The position numbers and the translations under genes are program-made. This document shows, in pieces, positions 17,069 to 25,718 of a stretch of DNA of 40,998 nt. The first letter of the stretch is position 1; every line of letters begins with the position of its first letter. Source of the DNA: Gammaproteobacteria bacterium (GTDB lineage: Bacteria > Pseudomonadota > Gammaproteobacteria > Eutrophobiales > Eutrophobiaceae); assembly GCA_026710545.1 (NCBI GenBank), contig JAPOQU010000001.1:1-40998 (forward strand), written 5' to 3'. The notes below the pieces were generated by a model, which saw nothing but the letters and a program-made list of their open reading frames with translations, did no database searches and had not been told where the DNA came from.

Positions 17069-19128
17069 AAAAAGATCTATTGCTGGAAATAGGCACGGAA
17101 GAACTGCCGCCAAAACCGTTGGCGCAGTTGGCTTCCGCTCTCGCCGGGGGAATCCACCAGGGATTGCAGGATAAGGAACTTGATCACGGTGATGTCTCCT
17201 GGTTCGCCACCCCGCGCCGGCTTGCAGTAGTGATCCGGGATCTCGTCGCCACCCAGGAGGACAAACAGGTGGTAAAACGCGGCCCCGCAATCACGGCCGC
17301 CTATGACCAGGCAGGCAAACCGACCAAGGCCGCTGAAGGCTTTGCCCGCTCCTGCGGCGTTGAGGTGGCTGATCTTGGACGCATGGAAACCGGCAAGGGA
17401 AGCTGGCTGTCATACAAGTACCTGGAACAGGGATCCCGTACCGGTGATCTTTTACCCGCGGTCATCGACCGGGCACTGGCCGGGCTGCCCATACCGAAAC
17501 GCATGCGCTGGGGCGGGAATGACACCGAGTTTGTCCGGCCCGTTCACTGGGTTGTACTGCTGTTCGGCGAAGACGTTGTCCCGGCGACCATCCTGGGCAT
17601 TGAAACAGGCCGGGAAACCCATGGTCACCGCTATCATCACCCCGGGACCATGGAATTATCCAATCCCGGCGAGTACACGGACAAGTTGCTTGCCGAGGGC
17701 CGCGTTGTAGTCGACTTCGCCGAGAGAAAAGAACGTATAAGGCAAGCGGCCATCGAAGCTGCAAAGTCCTGTGGCGGGCAGGCGCTGATTGACGAGGATT
17801 TACTGGACGAGACAACCGCACTGGTGGAATGGCCGGTTGCCATAAGCGGCACGTTCGACGAGGAGTTCCTTAAACTCCCTCGCGAGGTGCTCATTGCCTC
17901 CATGCAGTCGCATCAGAAATATTTTCCCGTCCTGCATCCCGGCAACGGTGAACTGACTGCCGATTTTATCACCATAGCGAATATTGCCAGCACTTCCCCC
18001 GAAACGGTCAAACGCGGCAATGAACGGGTCATACGGCCGCGCCTGAGCGATGCCGCATTTTTCTGGGCTCGGGATCGCAAGCAACCGCTGGAACAGTTCA
18101 GGACACACATGGACAAGGTCGTGTTCCAGCAAAAACTCGGGAGCCTCGCAGACAAAACCGCGCGTATCGAAAACCTGGGCGGATATATTGCGGAACAATT
18201 AGGTATAAAACCGGACCTGGTCGAACGCGCAGCCCGGCTGGCCAAATGCGATTTGCTCACCGACATGGTCGGCGAGTTTCCGGAACTGCAAGGTGTTATG
18301 GGACGCTATTATGCGCTGGAGAGCGATGAACACCCGGAAGTCGCCCAGGCGCTGGATGAACAGTATATGCCCAGGTACGCCGGTGCAGGATTGCCGCAAA
18401 CCGCGACAGGCAGGATACTCGCGCTGGCAGACAAGCTCGATACCCTGGTCGGGATTTTTGCGAGCGGACAGGCGCCCACCGGCGATAAGGATCCGTTCGG
18501 CCTGCGCCGCGCCGGCCTGGGCTGTTTGCGCATCATGATTGAAAGTGCGTTGCCGCTGGACCTGGAAGCCTGTATCGCACATTCGGCCGGCACGTTTGCG
18601 CATGAAATCAATGCCGCTGCAATAGCATCGGACGTATTTGATTTCATGCTGGAGAGGCTGCGGCGCTATTACCTCGATGAAGGCGTCAGTACGGCCGTGT
18701 TCGACGCGGTACAGGCCTGCCGCCCCACCGAGCCTTATGATTTCCACCTGCGGGTGCTGGCCGTCAATGAATTTCTGCAACTGCCTGAATCCAGCAGCCT
18801 GGTAAGCGCCAACAAGCGAATCCGGAACATCCTGAAACAGGCGGAATACACGCGCGAAACCAGGCCGGATGAATCCCTGCTTGTCGAAAAAACTGAGAAA
18901 GATCTCTTACGGCAGATGAATACATGCAAGGCGGGGGAGCGCGTCGACAGGGAGGATTACATTGCCCGGCTGACCTCACTCGCCGGCCTGAGAGATTATG
19001 TTGACGCCTTTTTTGATGAAGTGATGGTCATGTGCGAGGACGAGGCACTGAGAAATAACCGACTCGCCTTGTTAAGCGAGCTGAGAAAACTGTTCCTGGC
19101 CAGCGCGGACGTCTCCAGGTTGCAATGA
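17062..19128 (+). CDS. glyS: Glycine-tRNA ligase beta subunit
   Basis: A 688-residue protein of normal GlyS length, starting [15 protein letters not shown], the family signature. Conserved blocks include [32 protein letters not shown] and the HD-type segment around [19 protein letters not shown]; the C-terminal ~110 residues form the anticodon-binding domain. It carries tRNA recognition for the alpha2beta2 enzyme. The start is GTG at 17062, inside glyQ. Its stop overlaps gmhB (ATGA). Confidence 0.98.
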   Translation: MLKKDLLLEIGTEELPPKPLAQLASALAGGIHQGLQDKELDHGDVSWFATPRRLAVVIRDLVATQEDKQVVKRGPAITAAYDQAGKPTKAAEGFARSCGVEVADLGRMETGKGSWLSYKYLEQGSRTGDLLPAVIDRALAGLPIPKRMRWGGNDTEFVRPVHWVVLLFGEDVVPATILGIETGRETHGHRYHHPGTMELSNPGEYTDKLLAEGRVVVDFAERKERIRQAAIEAAKSCGGQALIDEDLLDETTALVEWPVAISGTFDEEFLKLPREVLIASMQSHQKYFPVLHPGNGELTADFITIANIASTSPETVKRGNERVIRPRLSDAAFFWARDRKQPLEQFRTHMDKVVFQQKLGSLADKTARIENLGGYIAEQLGIKPDLVERAARLAKCDLLTDMVGEFPELQGVMGRYYALESDEHPEVAQALDEQYMPRYAGAGLPQTATGRILALADKLDTLVGIFASGQAPTGDKDPFGLRRAGLGCLRIMIESALPLDLEACIAHSAGTFAHEINAAAIASDVFDFMLERLRRYYLDEGVSTAVFDAVQACRPTEPYDFHLRVLAVNEFLQLPESSSLVSANKRIRNILKQAEYTRETRPDESLLVEKTEKDLLRQMNTCKAGERVDREDYIARLTSLAGLRDYVDAFFDEVMVMCEDEALRNNRLALLSELRKLFLASADVSRLQ

Positions 19129-19673
19129 AGCTGATAATTCTCGATATGGATGGCGTCATTAACCAGGACTCGGATGACTTCATCAAGACCGAGCAGGAAT
19201 GGGAGGCCATACCCGGCAGCCTGCAGGCGATCGCACGGCTTAACCACAGCGGGTTCCATGTTGTAACCGCCTCCAACCAGTCAGGGCTGGCCAGGGGCAA
19301 GCTGACAATGCATGATCTGAACAGGATTCACAGGAAGCTACATACCCACCTGGCCCAGTATGGCGGTGTAATTGACGCCATTTTCTTCTGCCCCCATGGA
19401 CCGGACGAGGGCTGTGCCTGCCGCAAACCCGAACCGGGGTTGCTCAGGGAGATAGAGAGCAGGCTGCACACCCCCCTGTACGGCGTGCCCGTCATAGGCG
19501 ACCGGTTGACCGATGTCCAGGCCGCGCAGACCGTTGGCGCCCGGCCCATGCTGGTGCGGACCGGCAAAGGGCAAAAACAACTGGATGAGGGTCTTATTCC
19601 GGAGGATGTCCCCGTCCATGATGACCTGGCGCAGGCAACCTCGGCGCTGCTTGATACACCGGGCGCGGGCTGA
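19125..19673 (+). CDS. gmhB: D-glycero-beta-D-manno-heptose 1,7-bisphosphate 7-phosphatase
   Basis: A 182-residue HAD-superfamily phosphatase. The DxD nucleophile motif is LDMDGV (D7, D9), SNQSGLARG (50-58) is the second motif, and the GmhB-specific zinc loop is C89-x-H91 with C97-x-C99. It removes the 7-phosphate in ADP-heptose synthesis for LPS inner core, supporting a Gram-negative host. It is translationally coupled to glyS, and the order glyQ-glyS-gmhB-plsC is common in gammaproteobacteria. Confidence 0.93.
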   Translation: MKLIILDMDGVINQDSDDFIKTEQEWEAIPGSLQAIARLNHSGFHVVTASNQSGLARGKLTMHDLNRIHRKLHTHLAQYGGVIDAIFFCPHGPDEGCACRKPEPGLLREIESRLHTPLYGVPVIGDRLTDVQAAQTVGARPMLVRTGKGQKQLDEGLIPEDVPVHDDLAQATSALLDTPGAG

Positions 19674-19679
19674 AAAGGG

Positions 19680-20399
19680 ATGATCCTTATCAGGTCGTCC
19701 CTGTTCAGCCTGGGATTGGTCGTATCCATTCTCATCGCCGTTCCCATCACGTTGTTACTGCTCGCGGTCCCGTTCCCCACAAGGTTTCGCCTGGTATCGA
19801 ACTGGGCCAGGTTTATCCTGTGGTGGTTGCGCGTTACCTGCCGTATCGATGCGGACATAGAAGGTCTGGAAAATATTATCGACCAGCCGGCCATCATCAT
19901 GTGCAAACACCAGTCCACCTGGGAAACACTGGTGATCCAGGTATTGTTCCCGCCCCAGGTATGGATACTGAAACGGGAGCTGTTGTGGATCCCGATTTAC
20001 GGCTGGGGACTGGCAACGATGCGGCCTATTGCCATTGACCGCTCCCTGGGTGTTCGATCATTAAGACAGATAGTACGCCAGGGAACAGCCCGTTTAAACG
20101 CCGGGCTATGGGTGGTAGTGTTCCCCGAGGGCACGCGCAGCGCGCCGGGCAAGCGGCAGAAATACCATCCGGGCGGCGGGATGCTGGCGGAGAAATCCGG
20201 CTACCCGGTAATCCCGATCGCGCACAACGCCGGCTACCTGTGGCCGCGCAACGGCTTCCTGAAACGGCCCGGCACCATCAAAATGGTCATAGGCGCGCCG
20301 CTGCAGACCCAGGGAAAAAAGGCCGCGCAGATTACCCGTGAAGCGGAGGAATGGATTGAAGCTGCCGTTGCCGCATTGCCCGGGGCTCAGTCCTGGTAG
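19680..20399 (+). CDS. plsC: 1-acyl-sn-glycerol-3-phosphate acyltransferase
   Basis: A 239-residue PlsC-family membrane acyltransferase converting lysophosphatidate to phosphatidate. It has an N-terminal membrane segment (8-30), the acyltransferase box in its HX4E form (H77-QSTW-E82) and the substrate block VVFPEGTRS (146-154). It follows gmhB by six bases and ends the glyQ-glyS-gmhB operon. Its 3' end overlaps by 13 bases with the convergent citryl-CoA-lyase-like gene. Confidence 0.94.
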   Translation: MILIRSSLFSLGLVVSILIAVPITLLLLAVPFPTRFRLVSNWARFILWWLRVTCRIDADIEGLENIIDQPAIIMCKHQSTWETLVIQVLFPPQVWILKRELLWIPIYGWGLATMRPIAIDRSLGVRSLRQIVRQGTARLNAGLWVVVFPEGTRSAPGKRQKYHPGGGMLAEKSGYPVIPIAHNAGYLWPRNGFLKRPGTIKMVIGAPLQTQGKKAAQITREAEEWIEAAVAALPGAQSW

Positions 20400-21157
20400 G
20401 CAACAGGTTCCTTTGCAGCAAACCAGAGATCATGCCCGATCGGGTTGTTCATTTCTTCGAACAGGTGCCCTACAAGACCGGCACAGCGCGCAGTCAGGAC
20501 AATGCCGCGCATCAAGGGGGCGGGCACTCCCGCTTCGGCCAGTACTGCAGCAATAGCGGCGCTGACGTTCATAACCAGGGATTTGTTTATTACTTCCTGC
20601 ACGGCGTTTTCGAGTAGTTCGAGCGCGCCTAGATATTCGCCCTCCAGTTCTGCTTCCCCTGCGATCTGCAGGAGTTTAGCGACCCGCGGGTCCCCTTCAC
20701 GGTGAATGGGATGACCGAAACCGGGGACGGGGTGACGCATCTGCCGTAACGATCTGACTGTTTCGATTGCTCTGGATTGCCGCTCAGGCACCGGCGCCGC
20801 AACGATTTCTTCAAGTAATGCGCCGCAGTCACCGGCAGTGCCGGCATAACGATCACCGACTCCCAACAACCCGGCAACGACGGCGCCCTGAAATGATTCA
20901 GGCGCACCGTGGTGGGTCAGCCTGGTCGCGATCGCGGAAGGCACCAGGCCGTGTTCCATGATGGTTACCAGTACCGCATCGACAATCCTGGATTGTACCC
21001 CGGTCGGTTCCTTGCCGAGCGCCTGCAGCAGCAGCAATTCGGTAAATGAATAATTGCCCATGAGTTCGGTTACCAGATTCTTGCCGCGAATCAGTATGTT
21101 TTCCGCGTCAAAACCGCAGATTGCAGTGGCCGGCGGCGGTTTGCCTTTGTCGCTCAT
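20387..21157 (-). CDS. Citryl-CoA lyase / citrate synthase-like protein
   Basis: A 256-residue protein of the short citrate-synthase superfamily branch annotated as citryl-CoA lyase. Citrate-synthase-like active-site elements are the MEHGL block (His69), THHGAPESFQGAVVAG (81-96) and PGFGHPIHREGDPR (145-158). It lacks the larger N-terminal domain of true citrate synthase. Citryl-CoA lyase splits citryl-CoA into acetyl-CoA and oxaloacetate, but many such paralogues likely act on other acyl-CoA adducts. The ATG at 21157 is chosen because GGAGTGA lies just upstream. It is divergent from the CoA ligase gene, suggesting a linked acyl-CoA pathway. Confidence 0.82.
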   Translation of the reverse strand: MSDKGKPPPATAICGFDAENILIRGKNLVTELMGNYSFTELLLLQALGKEPTGVQSRIVDAVLVTIMEHGLVPSAIATRLTHHGAPESFQGAVVAGLLGVGDRYAGTAGDCGALLEEIVAAPVPERQSRAIETVRSLRQMRHPVPGFGHPIHREGDPRVAKLLQIAGEAELEGEYLGALELLENAVQEVINKSLVMNVSAAIAAVLAEAGVPAPLMRGIVLTARCAGLVGHLFEEMNNPIGHDLWFAAKEPVAYQD

Positions 21158-21320
21158 ATAATCACTCCGTATCGAGAATATCGAGGCCGTGTCGTCGGCC
21201 CTGGAAAGCACTATAATACAATCAAGGTGACCACGCGCCCAATAACGAGGCATACCACCCGTAACTCCGGCACAAAATCGCGGACGCTGCCAATACAAAC
21301 CAACATGGATAACCCGAACC
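21158..21320. promoter_or_regulatory. Divergent intergenic region between the citryl-CoA-lyase-like gene and the CoA ligase gene
   Basis: The 163-base gap must hold both promoters. A perfect TATAAT stands at 21212-21217 on the plus strand, overlapping TATTAT on the minus strand, so it could serve either direction. No convincing -35 box was found at the right distance on either strand. Confidence 0.3.
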
Positions 21321-22661
21321 ATGATGTACGATGCAAAGATTGAAACCCGCCCGGTGGAAGAGCAATTTGTCCTGGACCGGGAAAGTTATCGCAGGCAGGT
21401 CCGGTATTTATTCGAGCATTCCACATTTTACCGGCACAAGCTGGAGGCGGCGGGCTTCACCGGACCTGCACAAGTGGGCGAACTGGACGAAATCGCCGGT
21501 CTGCCGTTCACGGAAAAAGACGAAATACGTGCGACCCAGGCTGTTTCTCCTCCTTTCGGCGATCACCTGGCGTGTTCACCGGACGAATTGAAACGGGTTT
21601 ACAATACCAGCGGCACCAGCGGCGTGCCGTGCCTGATCGGCCTTACCCGCAACGACCTGGAAGGATACGCAACCAACGTGGCCCGCGGTTACACCGCGGC
21701 CGGGTTTGCAAAAGGCCAGCGCATCGTTGTCGGATTTAATGCAGGGCCTTTCGTTGCAGGCGTGGTTTACGATGGTTTCGACAAGTTGGATTGCACGGTA
21801 ATCCCGATAGGCACCGGGAATACCGAACGTCTGGTCGGCGCCTTCCAGAGGTTAGGAGCCACGGGAATCAGTTGCACCCCTTCATACGGACTGTACCTGA
21901 TAGACTGGTGCAGGGAGCGCGATATAAATACTCTCGACCTGGGTCTCAGGAACATGATTACCGCAGGGGAACCGGGTGGCGGCGACCCGTTGATCCGCGG
22001 CCGCCTGGAGGGTGCATTCGGCTGCAAGGTACGCGAAGCCATGGGAATAGGCGATATTACGCTTACGGCCTGGGCCGAGGATGCTGACGGTAACGGCATG
22101 CACTTCATGGCTCGCGGCTTTGCCCATATCGAGCTCATCGACCCGGAAACCGGTTCCCCGCGTGCCTGGGAAGACGGCGCCGAAGGTGAACTGGTATACA
22201 CCGCATTGCAACGGGAGGCGATGCCGTTATTGCGCTTTCGGAGCCGCGACCACGTCGTCGTAAACATGAAACCCAACCCACTGGGCCGAACCGGGCCCCG
22301 GATACGTTGCGTAGGCCGCACGGACGATATGCTCATCGTACGCGGCGTCAACCTGTTTCCGGCCGCGTTGCGCAGCGTGCTGAACGAGTTCACACCTGAC
22401 GTATCGGGCGTGATACAGGTAAGGCCGCGGGAAAAGGGAGTCAGGCAGACAAAGCCGCTACCGGTGCTGGTGGAGCTTGGAGACAACGGTGCGGCGCAAA
22501 CCGTCAACCTGCAACAGCGGATCTCGGACGAGGTAAGGCAGCGCCTGCTGGTTACGACCGATATACAACTCGTGCCTTACGGGACGTTGCCCAGGGAAGT
22601 TTATAAATCACGGCTGGTTGATTACTCCGATGCAGAACCGGTTACTGCAGTGTCGCCATGA
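21321..22661 (+). CDS. Phenylacetate-CoA ligase-like AMP-forming acyl-CoA synthetase
   Basis: A 446-residue PaaK-type adenylate-forming enzyme. YNTSGTSGVP (94-103) is the ATP/AMP-binding P-loop, ITAGEPGGG (about 214-222) and the AMIG/GDITL region (about 238-246) follow, and VGRTDDMLIVRGVNLFP near residue 333 is the hinge and A8 region before the C-terminal lid. It activates a carboxylic acid, probably aromatic or otherwise bulky, as its CoA thioester. The substrate is unknown and no paa genes are present. It is divergent from the citryl-CoA-lyase-like gene and converges on the homocysteine-methyltransferase-like gene with a gap of seven bases. ATG at 21324 is an equal start. Confidence 0.9.
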   Translation: MMYDAKIETRPVEEQFVLDRESYRRQVRYLFEHSTFYRHKLEAAGFTGPAQVGELDEIAGLPFTEKDEIRATQAVSPPFGDHLACSPDELKRVYNTSGTSGVPCLIGLTRNDLEGYATNVARGYTAAGFAKGQRIVVGFNAGPFVAGVVYDGFDKLDCTVIPIGTGNTERLVGAFQRLGATGISCTPSYGLYLIDWCRERDINTLDLGLRNMITAGEPGGGDPLIRGRLEGAFGCKVREAMGIGDITLTAWAEDADGNGMHFMARGFAHIELIDPETGSPRAWEDGAEGELVYTALQREAMPLLRFRSRDHVVVNMKPNPLGRTGPRIRCVGRTDDMLIVRGVNLFPAALRSVLNEFTPDVSGVIQVRPREKGVRQTKPLPVLVELGDNGAAQTVNLQQRISDEVRQRLLVTTDIQLVPYGTLPREVYKSRLVDYSDAEPVTAVSP

Positions 22662-22668
22662 GTTCTGT

Positions 22669-23583
22669 TTAAACTGCCAGGGTCTCCCGCAACACCCTGA
22701 TATGCTCCGGCCCGATCCCGCAGCAACCACCGATAATCCGCACCCCCTGTTCGATCCACTGCTTCGCATAGCCGAGATAGTCTTGAGGGGAAATAATGTC
22801 CTCAAACTTCCAGCTTGGCGGGACGAAATGCCCGCTTTCCGCATAGGCGAACGTGGGGCCGTCCCACAGGTCGTTCAACTCTGCCAGCGCCGGACCGGTA
22901 TCATGCACGCTGGTATGCATGACGCCTGCCGCGTCACAACCCATTTCCAGCACATCCTCTGCCATCGGTCTGAACGGCACGGTCTCGTCAGCGCGCACGG
23001 GTGACTCATAGTTGGTTAATGTGCCCGTGTCGCTCATGGAGGCACTGAACCCCGTCCACACCGGTATTCCCGTTGCCCGGGCTGCGGAAATCACCATGTC
23101 AGCGACGTCCACTTCGCGCATCATCTCGGCGATAAACAGTTCGGCGCCGGCCTCTGCCAGCAACGCCGCCTGCCGGACAAAACCGTCCCTCACTTCAGCG
23201 GTTTTCGGGATGTAAAAATGATCAAATGCCGGCATGGAGGATATGGAAGCGGCGACGCAGACGTTCTTTCCGCAATTGTCACGAGCCTCCAATGCCACGG
23301 TTACGGCAGACTGGTTGATCTCCGCAATCCTGTCTTGCAGCCCCAGGCGCTTGAGCACGTGGGGCGCGGTGCCGAAGGTATTGGCGATAATCACGTCGGC
23401 GCCGGCGCGTATGTAACTCTCGTGGACCTGCCGTACCACCTCCGGCTGTTCCATATGGGCAACGCCGCACCAGGCCAGGTCGTTCATTTCAACGCCCAGC
23501 CGCTCAATCTCGGAACCGGTGCCTCCGTCCAGCAGGACAACCTCTCCGTTTTCAATCTTGTCTTTGATAGTATGGTAGCTCAT
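22669..23583 (-). CDS. Homocysteine S-methyltransferase family protein with altered zinc site
   Basis: A 304-residue pfam02574-type barrel. LLDGGTGSEIERLG (17-30) and ANTFGTAPHVLKRLG (67-81) are clear family blocks. The C-terminal zinc pair is present in GGCCG (C287, C288). The first zinc ligand, normally Cys in a GVNC-like motif, is replaced: the text reads GVMHT with His223. The protein may bind zinc through His, or may have lost thiol methylation activity. Relatives transfer methyl groups to homocysteine from S-methylmethionine, betaine or other donors. Its neighbours are acyl-CoA enzymes, not methionine genes, so the substrate may differ. Confidence 0.85.
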   Translation of the reverse strand: MSYHTIKDKIENGEVVLLDGGTGSEIERLGVEMNDLAWCGVAHMEQPEVVRQVHESYIRAGADVIIANTFGTAPHVLKRLGLQDRIAEINQSAVTVALEARDNCGKNVCVAASISSMPAFDHFYIPKTAEVRDGFVRQAALLAEAGAELFIAEMMREVDVADMVISAARATGIPVWTGFSASMSDTGTLTNYESPVRADETVPFRPMAEDVLEMGCDAAGVMHTSVHDTGPALAELNDLWDGPTFAYAESGHFVPPSWKFEDIISPQDYLGYAKQWIEQGVRIIGGCCGIGPEHIRVLRETLAV

Positions 23584-23700
23584 GTGGTTCTATCAAACTC
23601 CAAAGAAGCATTGACAACAGGGACAAGTTAATCGGACCTGAAACCTGACGCGAAATCGGCGGTACCGTATTGCCGAACCCGCCTGAATGACGCGTGAACC

Positions 23701-23916
23701 TTATACAGCAAGAGGCGTAAGGCTGAACACTCGTGAATACTTTGCAGCAGTCTTAACGTCATCTCGACGAAGAGCCTCCCTCACATCGTCGAGACGATAG
23801 GCGTCTTCAAGTGACAGATAGGGCGACCATCCTTCAGGTTCCTCAAGTAACTCTACATCAACTTCAGCAACATAGTTTCCCTCGTGGATGAACTTAGTGT
23901 GTTTTCTCTTGCTCAT
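23701..23916 (-). CDS. Small conserved hypothetical protein paired with the DUF4258 gene
   Basis: A 71-residue acidic protein starting MSKRKHTKFIHEGNYVAEVD. Residues 30-71 (PYLSLEDAYRLDDVREALRRDDVKTAA) are helical and charged. Its start overlaps the stop of the DUF4258 gene by four bases, so the two are co-translated. Small proteins of this kind next to DUF4258 genes look like the second half of a toxin-antitoxin pair, with this one as possible antitoxin, but I know of no direct proof. The longer open frame extending to 24066 would run inside the partner gene. Confidence 0.7.
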   Translation of the reverse strand: MSKRKHTKFIHEGNYVAEVDVELLEEPEGWSPYLSLEDAYRLDDVREALRRDDVKTAAKYSRVFSLTPLAV

Positions 23917-24236
23917 TTGCGTCTCCGCTTGAACCCTGGTTCCCATTTTTCGGGACCGGGCAAATATGCTGTAACCAGTACCGCCGGACTTGTATGACTG
24001 CCAGGAAGCCCCCATACAACATGGACCAAGCGCCCGTCCCTGGTTCGCTGGAGCAACAGAACGCATGGCCCTTTAGGGTAGTCCGGATAGTCTTCAATCA
24101 CTTCTGCGGTTTCCACTCCATCGACAAGTTCCCTAGCAAGTAATCCGTCGGCGGCAATCTCATCATATCCATGCTCCGAAATTCGGACATCGCCCTCAAG
24201 AATCAGTGCCCGAATTGTATTGAACGTATTACTCAC
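23913..24236 (-). CDS. DUF4258 domain protein, possible toxin-like partner
   Basis: A 107-residue protein with the DUF4258 pattern: an N-terminal helix, ISEHGYDEIAADGL (19-32), then VIEDYPDYPKGPCVLLL, and a core LVHVVWGL followed by VLVTAYLP. DUF4258 proteins are small, often RelE-like in fold prediction, and commonly sit in two-gene cassettes. The start is GTG at 24236, with AAGGAG four bases upstream. It shares four bases with the downstream small gene. Function is not established. Confidence 0.75.
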   Translation of the reverse strand: MSNTFNTIRALILEGDVRISEHGYDEIAADGLLARELVDGVETAEVIEDYPDYPKGPCVLLLQRTRDGRLVHVVWGLPGSHTSPAVLVTAYLPGPEKWEPGFKRRRK

Positions 24237-24344
24237 AATACTCCTTGATGTCGGGCGTGTCTATCACGATATCACATGGTATCCTAACTCTATATCGAGC
24301 GGAAGATTGCTTAGAAGTACACTCGACGGGGACTAGGTTGATCC

Positions 24345-25043
24345 CTAACACGCTACTAATTTCTGTTGCCATTGGATTTTCATTTTGTTCCTAATCATGT
24401 CAGCAAACTGCTCATGCTTCGGTTGAAGTACGAGTAAGAAAAGTACGTTCGTTGACTGATAAGTTATGATTGTCGCCCCATTAACAAGTTCATGTAGGCG
24501 GTTTCTCATTTCCGCTATAAAGACTTCTCGTGGCCGTCTTGGAAAATGCTGGTAGATCAATAGACTGGATTGAAATGACCAAAATTTTCTCACTTCCTGA
24601 AGAGAGACATACTTCGAGGAATTTTTTCTACCGACAGGTTTTGATTTGATTTCTAATCCATTGTCAGGATCCAGAAACGCAAGATCCTGTCCATTGAACG
24701 CATCTCTGAGTTCGGAAAACCATACTGTCCGATCCTCATTGCGGTCAGGTGTAAGCGTGGAATGGTAGACGGCGTCAGGCAGCATGTTACTGCACTCAAT
24801 CATATTCACTGTTCTCTCATTAGTTGATGAAACCTTAGATGCGAGAAAGTCAAATAAAGCGGGGTCGTATTTTCGATAGGATTTCCGTTCGGATAAGTAC
24901 CCTAGTCGATTACCATCTGTCCGATTATCATCGGGAGTAAGATACCAAGCTACAAAGATTCGCCATTCAGTTGTTTTAATGATAGTGCGTAACAAACCGT
25001 ATTTGATGTAATCATTGACATCTCCGAAGTACTGATTTTTCAA
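24345..25043 (-). CDS. Conserved hypothetical protein of accessory regions
   Basis: A 232-residue protein starting MKNQYFGDVNDYIKYGLLRT. I recognise the opening and the blocks WYLTPDD (33-39), LAFLDPDNGLEIKS (121-134) and SLLIYQHFPRR (160-170) as those of a conserved protein scattered among bacterial accessory regions, with no assigned function. The LxFLDPDNG segment resembles the D/NPP-like strand of Rossmann methyltransferases or of the TcmP group, which is only a hint. The start is TTG with GGAG eight bases upstream. The codons are visibly AT-richer than in the flanking metabolic genes, pointing to recent transfer. A 14-base palindrome lies 27 bases before it. Confidence 0.7.
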   Translation of the reverse strand: MKNQYFGDVNDYIKYGLLRTIIKTTEWRIFVAWYLTPDDNRTDGNRLGYLSERKSYRKYDPALFDFLASKVSSTNERTVNMIECSNMLPDAVYHSTLTPDRNEDRTVWFSELRDAFNGQDLAFLDPDNGLEIKSKPVGRKNSSKYVSLQEVRKFWSFQSSLLIYQHFPRRPREVFIAEMRNRLHELVNGATIITYQSTNVLFLLVLQPKHEQFADMIRNKMKIQWQQKLVAC

Positions 25044-25069
25044 CTGGTTTGCTCCGTATAAACACTAAG

Positions 25070-25083
25070 AAAGAATATTCTTT
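25070..25083. promoter_or_regulatory. Perfect 14-base palindrome upstream of the conserved hypothetical gene
   Basis: AAAGAATATTCTTT reads identically on both strands and lies in the 65-base gap between the nuclease-like gene and the conserved hypothetical gene. It is a plausible operator for the downstream gene; it has no loop, so it is unlikely to be a terminator. Confidence 0.4.
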
Positions 25084-25108
25084 TGGAAATTCAAGGTGTT
25101 GTTAGGTG

Positions 25109-25669
25109 TTACTGCACCTCTATCAATGTGTACTTTAATGACCCTTTGACATCATTCCATTTAATCTGGTAATCACCGTTTATAATCAGTTCTGAATCTC
25201 GCTTACCAGTAGGTTTTCCCACGGTTCCGGTAAGCCTGTGGCCCCCTCGAAAGAAACCATATATACCATCCTGTATCCGTCCCTCATAAAACATATGATC
25301 CTCTGCAAAGATAACGAGATATGCTTTATTGAACCCCGACCGTTTCAACTGCTCTGCGAACACAATGTCTTTGCAAAAACTGAACATTTGCTCGGGATAT
25401 TGGCCATTTCTCGGAAATTTCAATTCAATGGCCGCATCCAGTAGCAATTGTGCGCCATCTTTTCTGTAAACAGTGATATCGACTTCACGCTTGACGAATT
25501 TACCCTTGGCAAAGCCAAAAAAAGACACATTTCGCTCAAATTGGACCAACCTTCCTTTGATTGTATTACGAAGAAAAATTCCCAATTCATGTTGCAAACT
25601 GAATTCGTTGTATATTTCGATCTTTCCATCCTTTATATGCTCCGAAAACAATAAAATAGTATCTTTCAT
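25109..25669 (-). CDS. PD-(D/E)XK nuclease-like protein
   Basis: A 186-residue protein with the PD-(D/E)XK fold signature: Glu28 in an N-terminal helix (LQHELG), D64 in REVDITVY, and E82-x-K84 in AAIELKFPR, with FSFCKDI providing a following helix. This order is that of small restriction-endonuclease-like proteins, several of which occur in defence loci, but the exact family was not recognised. It shares the AT-rich character of the gene downstream and the same strand, so both may have arrived as one cassette. Whether it cuts DNA or RNA, or is structural, is unknown. Confidence 0.65.
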   Translation of the reverse strand: MKDTILLFSEHIKDGKIEIYNEFSLQHELGIFLRNTIKGRLVQFERNVSFFGFAKGKFVKREVDITVYRKDGAQLLLDAAIELKFPRNGQYPEQMFSFCKDIVFAEQLKRSGFNKAYLVIFAEDHMFYEGRIQDGIYGFFRGGHRLTGTVGKPTGKRDSELIINGDYQIKWNDVKGSLKYTLIEVQ

Positions 25670-25718
25670 TTAAGAGGGCTCCCGCTAATATCAATCTCAT
25701 CTTTAGTAAAGCGGTAGC

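Noticed and set aside
9883..24333. A shared 14-base string ACACTCGACGGGGA near 9885 and near 24319
   Set aside because: A 14-base match is expected by chance in 41 kb and the surrounding sequence does not align.
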